A stretch of 11,131 bases of DNA from Zygnema cylindricum (Eukaryota > Streptophyta > Zygnematophyceae > Zygnematales > Zygnemataceae), in assembly GCA_037447655.1 (NCBI GenBank), contig JBBHKE010000545.1, positions 1 through 11,131 of the forward strand, in the 5' to 3' direction. Below the pieces are notes generated by a model. The model did no database searches. It was not told the DNA's origin and saw nothing but the letters and a program-made list of their open reading frames with translations. This document shows, piece after piece, positions 7,908-11,131 of the stretch. Positions within the stretch are counted from its first letter, which is position 1. Every line of letters begins with the position of its first letter. The translations under genes were made by a program, and so were the position numbers.

Positions 7908-8296
7908 GTACATGCTTTTTAAACAATAAAAGGAAACTATAGAAAGACGCTACTCAATTGAACCGAGTTCAAGTTCGTACTGCACTTCGTACATTCCGGT
8001 CGAGCGTCATTTCCGCACGAGGTACCTCGTGCAAACCGCCTGATCATAAATAGTACATTTTTGTCATCATTTGTATTGCATCTTCACCGTCGATTCGTCA
8101 TCATCGACGTCTCCCACACAATCTAATCTCACTGTCGATGAGTGACAAAAATGTTTCACATGGAACTCCCCGTTCAGCGCTCATCTTTCAAAAAGGAGCG
8201 TTACAAATTACCAAACTGAAAACTAAAAATGCTCCTAGTACTTTCCAGAAAAGTACAATATATGTCAGGCGAGAAATCTCTTCCCTTCGTATAAAT
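7908..8296 (+). promoter_or_regulatory. Promoter region of the metallothionein gene: GTAC cluster and TATA box
   Basis: TATAAAT at 8290-8296 lies about 107 bp before the ATG at 8403, which would allow a transcript start near 8320 and a leader of about 80 nt rich in C and T (CTTTCACTTTTCTGCTTC...). Upstream, seven GTAC tetramers occur at 7908, 7977, 7989, 8022, 8053, 8238 and 8253, where about 1.4 are expected by chance over that span. GTAC is the established core bound by SBP-domain factors, including the copper regulators CRR1 (green alga) and SPL7 (plants). Copper control of a metallothionein would make sense, but GTAC is also enriched elsewhere in this window, so this remains an inference. 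Confidence 0.5.
8015..8032. promoter_or_regulatory. 18-bp perfect palindrome centred on GTAC
   Basis: GCACGAGGTACCTCGTGC reads identically on both strands. It lies about 260 bp upstream of the TATA box of the metallothionein gene. A perfect 18-bp palindrome is expected by chance only about 0.04 times in a window this size. It could be a site for a dimeric regulator, or a DNA structure without function. Confidence 0.6.
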
Positions 8297-8402
8297 TCCA
8301 GACAGTCAGCTTGGAAGCAGTCAAACTTTTGGTGTTTCCGCTGCAAGCTTATTAACATAATCTGCTAATCTGCTTTCACTTTTCTGCTTCTTTTCTTCCG
8401 CC

Positions 8403-8978
8403 ATGGGCTGCTGCGAAAATGATTGCGTCTGTACGGCCGGAGGCTGCGAGAAAGATTGCGCATGCGTGTCGTGCAATTGCGCCGCCACGTCAGCAGGAGC
8501 GGTAAACATCAGAAAAAGGCCTTTCTGACAGCGGATGCTTTTACTTATGCTGACGTCACCTGTCCATGTCCTGCTATGTTTATTACTGCAGAAGTTTCTC
8601 ATCTCTATGACGTGGCGACACTTACGCAAAACGCTTTGTATTTAAACGACTTACTCACAAACATGCTGACGTGGTAAAATGATATGGCATGATGATGTGG
8701 CATCGTTACAGCAGCATGTTCTGCGTCTCCTTTTATCTTTTTCTGCGTAAGATAATTGTTGCTGCTGCTAATTATTGCTTTTGTCGTCGGTATGGCTGAC
8801 AAGACGGAATCACACGTGTGAGGTGCAGGGCGCCTGCAGCTGCGGAGACGGCTGCGACTGTTCTTCTGCCACGTGTGGAGAGAGCTGCTGCTGCAGCAAG
8901 GCGGAGTGCTCTGGAGGAAGTTCCTGCACGTGCGGGGAGTCTTGCAAGTGCTCGGAAGGCTGCAGCTGCAAAGCGTAG
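8403..8978 (+). CDS. Metallothionein-like Cys-rich protein, two exons
   Basis: Metallothioneins are small cytosolic proteins that bind Cu, Zn or Cd through Cys thiolates. Exon 1 (8403-8501) starts at an ATG in a strong context (TTCCGCCATGGG) and encodes 33 residues with 9 Cys (MGCCENDCVC, GGCEKDCACVSCNC) followed by AATSAGA. Exon 2 (8829-8978, stop TAG) encodes 49 residues with 15 Cys in CxC, CCC and CGESC patterns, ending GCSCKA. Donor GCG|GTAAAC and acceptor GTGCAG|GGC are both phase 0, so splicing joins two open Cys-rich frames exactly. The product has 82 residues, 24 Cys, and no His, Phe, Tyr or Trp. The two parts suggest two metal clusters, with AATSAGA as linker. Paired motifs (CENDCVC/CEKDCAC; TCGESCCC/TCGESCKC) point to internal duplication. 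I cannot assign it to a named plant type: types 1-4 have other Cys spacings. The family call is secure from composition. The exact acceptor (8822 or 8828, both in frame) is less so. Confidence 0.85.
8502..8828 (+). other. Intron of the metallothionein gene
   Basis: 327 nt from GTAAAC to GTGCAG. A perfect plant-type branch motif CTGAC lies at 8796-8800, about 28 nt before the acceptor. The stretch right before the acceptor is purine-rich rather than a good pyrimidine tract, and an alternative AG at 8822 would add Val-Gln without changing frame. If the intron is retained, exon 1 reads on for eight residues (VNIRKRPF) to TGA at 8526-8528, giving a 41-residue protein that still has all nine exon-1 Cys. 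Exon 2 has no in-frame ATG of its own: the ATG at 8792 is in another frame and stops after nine codons. Confidence 0.75.
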
Positions 8979-9400
8979 AATCTCCGCTTGTCAGTAGGAA
9001 GATGACAGTGAAGTTTCAGTGCTCTTTGAAGTTTTTGCTCTCCCTCTCCCTCTCCCTGTAGCCTGCAAATAGGGATTTTGTAATCCGGTTTTACAGACAA
9101 GAGGCATAGGAAACATCTGGGAAGCTTTAGTGATTTTCTTGCCTGTAAAGTTTTTGGGGACGGAATTTTGTAATCCTTTCTTGCAGGGAAAGAGTGTATA
9201 AAATGTTGAAAAATGTTTTTAGTGCTTTTGGTAGCCTGTAGGCTCTACAGACAGACAGGAGTTTTTGTAATCCTTGATTGGAGGAAAGAGGACAGAGGAA
9301 GATGACAAAAATTTAGGTGTTTTGGATCCTTGTAGCCTGTAGGCAGGGATTTTGGAAATCTTATTTTGGATTTTGTAAATCTTTTTTTCTGACAGGTTTT
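8979..9400 (+). repeat. Diverged ~90-100-bp repeats downstream of the metallothionein stop
   Basis: ATTTTGTAATCC or close variants recur at 9075, 9165, 9262 and 9349-9381. GTAGCCTG(T/C)AGGC-like motifs occur at about 9058, 9232 and 9333. AGGAAGATGACA occurs at 8997 and 9297. The order within each unit is the same, so this looks like about four degenerate tandem units. They lie where the 3'UTR and terminator should be. No clear polyadenylation signal could be singled out. Confidence 0.65.
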
Positions 9401-9979
9401 GAAAAGAATATGACACTTTTGCTTGCTTATTCTGTTTCATGGTTTTCGGAAATGCTTAGTGTTGAATGATGGCTACGGATTTTTTAGTGGGGAAAGAGCA
9501 AAACTCTGTGTTCGATATATGGAGAGAGAGAACAGAAAAAAAAGGAAAAGACAATTCTTACTTAGTGTAAAGATGGAACATTTTTCCATTGCAAAAAAAC
9601 GAAAAGAATCGTTATAATAATCTCTTTTTTTTGGTTGGGTGGTATGAAATGTCTATTGCAAAAAAAAATAAAAAAAATTGCGTTTTAAGTATATGTAAAG
9701 TGTATTTATCTCCTCATATTTATGGTTGGGTGATATAAGCTTTTGAAAATGATGATGGAATATTAATGAAGGGTTGAAAAATCCCTAAAAATACGGAAAT
9801 ATAAAAACTGTAACTAAGCAACATGTGACGATATTTGATCACCATGCATGTTTGAGATAATACAAATATCCAAATTCCAATACGAAATTGACGCCAATTA
9901 TTACATTATAATAATAAATTCCATAAACTCACACACTTCATTGGTGTGCATTACATTATTCGGTTGCACAGTACACACA
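9401..9979. other. AT-rich intergenic DNA, no gene seen
   Basis: Low-complexity T- and A-rich sequence. TATTGCAAAAAAA/CCATTGCAAAAAAA occurs twice (about 9588 and 9654). The ORF at 9423-9617 is short, Lys/Arg-rich and without motifs. Nothing points to an RNA gene. Confidence 0.5.
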
Positions 9980-10080
9980 TTGTGTTATTAGGAAAAGAAA
10001 AATTGTGCTACATGAAAGAAAAACGTTGTGCTATTAGAGAGAATATTGTGCTAGAAAAAAGAAAAAATTGTGCTACAAGT
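9980..10080. repeat. ~22-bp degenerate minisatellite with TTGTGCTA core
   Basis: TTGTGTTA at 9980 is followed by TTGTGCTA at 10003, 10026, 10046 and 10068, a spacing of 20-23 bp. The A/G-rich fillers between cores (AGAAAAA-type) vary. This makes five units of a short tandem repeat with drifted spacers. Confidence 0.8.
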
Positions 10081-10497
10081 TAGAAAAAAAAAACCAAACA
10101 AGGATATTCAACTTCCTTTGGGATAAAATAGATCTAGCTTACAAATGGGAGGAAAAAAAACAAAAAAATGGGAATAAAAAGACCACTGAAAACATATATC
10201 GAGGTTGCAAATTCAACATCCCAGCGGCTAAAATTCTTTTTTAATTTGCAAACTTAATTTATTATGGGCGTTTGTGTAAATTTTGGAGTCTACGAGGCCA
10301 AATTTACTGTGGTTACTTTTGTAATTTTCGCATCCTGTCAGAAATAATCTACTATCTACTCTGAATGTTACTTCGAATTTTGGATTAGTCCAAGATTGAA
10401 TATAACAAAAAACTGATATTAAATAGGTGACCGATTGTCACCAACAAATTTTAACATTCTTCCTGTGAAGCGTTTCTTACATTTTGTCATAGTCCAG
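10081..10497. other. AT-rich intergenic DNA, no gene seen
   Basis: AT-rich single-copy-looking sequence with no ORF of note, no repeat visible by eye and no recognisable RNA gene. Confidence 0.5.
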
Positions 10498-10703
10498 ATT
10501 TGAGAAAACAGTTGGAAAAAATATATGCCATAAATCCACACTATATACATAGGATATCCCATGCACTTATTACATCCTACAAAACTCATACATCAAGTGC
10601 ATTTGCACATTATAACTACAAATTAAAATGGTACTTCGAGAATTCAAGATCCTATTTTAACCGTAGTGCAAATGTTCAAGAACAATTGGAAATGCCCTAT
10701 GCA
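10498..10703 (+). other. Possible isolated exon, weak
   Basis: An open frame of 68 codons in AT-rich DNA is bordered by an acceptor-like site (TTTTGTCATAGTCCAG|AT at 10497) and a donor-like site (TATGCAG|GTAGAT at 10703/10704). It would encode a basic, Tyr/His/Ser-rich segment beginning LRKQLEKIYAINP and ending VQEQLEMPYAG. I recognise no domain. The frame has no ATG near its left end, so it would have to be an internal exon whose partners lie outside the window. A chance ORF is the main alternative. Confidence 0.2.
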
Positions 10704-11131
10704 GGTAGATTATATGAGCTTTTCCTTTTTTTGTTTTTTTCCATATGTACTCAAGATGATTTACCATTGTGAAGTTTTACCATGTTATACCTTACATGAG
10801 GAATATTGTATGGGTTAAAACGATGATTGTTTTTGCACATTTAAACTATGATTTATTCACAACAGCAAAAACGGAACACACTTGATTTAAGGTTGAAGTA
10901 ACAAGTCTCGTAAAAGAAACATTTTTTTTCTTTCAGTTACAATTTGCTTCCCCACGTTCTCAATTTTTCAGTTTCTTTCCAACTGTATGTTTCTTTTGTT
11001 TCCATGTACCTGAGTGGTTTACCGGTTCACTTTCTTAATGAAGTTTTATTTGACGAAAAAGAAGTACTTTATTTGATTAATTTCTATTTATTTATTTTTC
11101 GATGAAAAAAATAGTTGTTTATTTTGATGAA
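10704..11131. other. AT-rich DNA to the window end, no gene seen
   Basis: T-rich sequence with runs of TTTTTTTC and TTTATTTATTT. No ORF over 60 codons and no repeat or RNA feature could be supported. Confidence 0.5.

Noticed and set aside
8403-8420. N-terminal MGCC as a myristoylation/palmitoylation signal
   Set aside because: Position 6 is Asn rather than Ser/Thr, and the Cys are more simply explained as metal ligands.
8321-8629. Minus-strand ORF of 102 codons with a repeated SFSQPP/SFSQQP motif
   Set aside because: The apparent repeat is the antisense image of the CENDC/CEKDC duplication in metallothionein exon 1.
8792-8821. ATG at 8792 (MADKTESHV) as the metallothionein start
   Set aside because: It is out of frame with the Cys-rich segment and stops at TGA after nine codons; the spliced model from 8403 explains both Cys-rich blocks.
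8810-9100. Minus-strand His/Gln/Pro-rich ORF of 96 codons
   Set aside because: Antisense of Cys codons in metallothionein exon 2; no independent evidence.
1-11131. tRNA, rRNA, CRISPR or bacterial operon features
   Set aside because: No T-loop GGTTCGAATCC-type motifs, no regular spacer arrays and no Shine-Dalgarno-linked gene strings were seen; spliced genes show the DNA is eukaryotic.

Overview
This is eukaryotic nuclear DNA. Two spliced loci can be read, with conventional GT-AG introns, plant-like TATA and ATG contexts, long AT-rich intergenic stretches and much degenerate repeat DNA. Many interspersed TTTAGGG motifs (the plant/green-lineage telomere unit) and a divergent HSP70-12-type gene suggest a plant, perhaps an early-diverging land plant or a streptophyte alga. 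That is an inference; no lineage-diagnostic gene is present. There are no bacterial features, tRNAs, rRNAs or CRISPR arrays.

Layout. (1) 1-632: AT-rich 3' flank without a gene. (2) 633-2770, minus strand: a two-exon HSP70-family (HSPA12-like) gene that is recognisable from the N-terminal nucleotide-binding loop to the C-terminus. It carries three probable frameshifts, an in-frame TGA where a Trp codon would fit, and an in-frame 87-bp (29-codon) tandem duplication over the GGF adenosine-binding motif. It is called a pseudogene unless the lesions are assembly errors. (3) 2771-3940: intergenic DNA with a 24-nt poly(T), degenerate CCATT repeats and one 115-codon minus-strand ORF of unknown nature. 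(4) About 3940-6656: a degenerate satellite-like repeat field very rich in GTAC and TTTAGGG. Its units end in a shared 'TGCTTCAA'-like junction. It is interrupted by a segment holding a 98-codon ORF between perfect 15-bp inverted repeats, and it contains a recent 169-bp tandem duplication. (5) 6657-8289: intergenic DNA ending in a promoter-like region with seven GTAC cores and an 18-bp perfect palindrome centred on GTAC. (6) 8290-8978, plus strand: a two-exon metallothionein gene that simple ORF calling misses. Exon 1 (8403-8501) encodes 33 residues with 9 Cys. A 327-nt intron follows. Exon 2 (8829-8978) encodes 49 residues with 15 Cys. The spliced product is 82 residues with 24 Cys and no aromatic residue or His. 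(7) 8979-9400: downstream/3'UTR region built of diverged ~90-100-bp repeats. (8) 9400-11131: AT-rich DNA with a ~22-bp minisatellite and one possible isolated exon.

The genes are not an operon and show no clear joint function. The best discovery candidate is the metallothionein. GTAC is the known core bound by SBP-domain copper regulators (CRR1/SPL7), so copper control of this gene is a testable idea, but GTAC is also generally abundant in this window.
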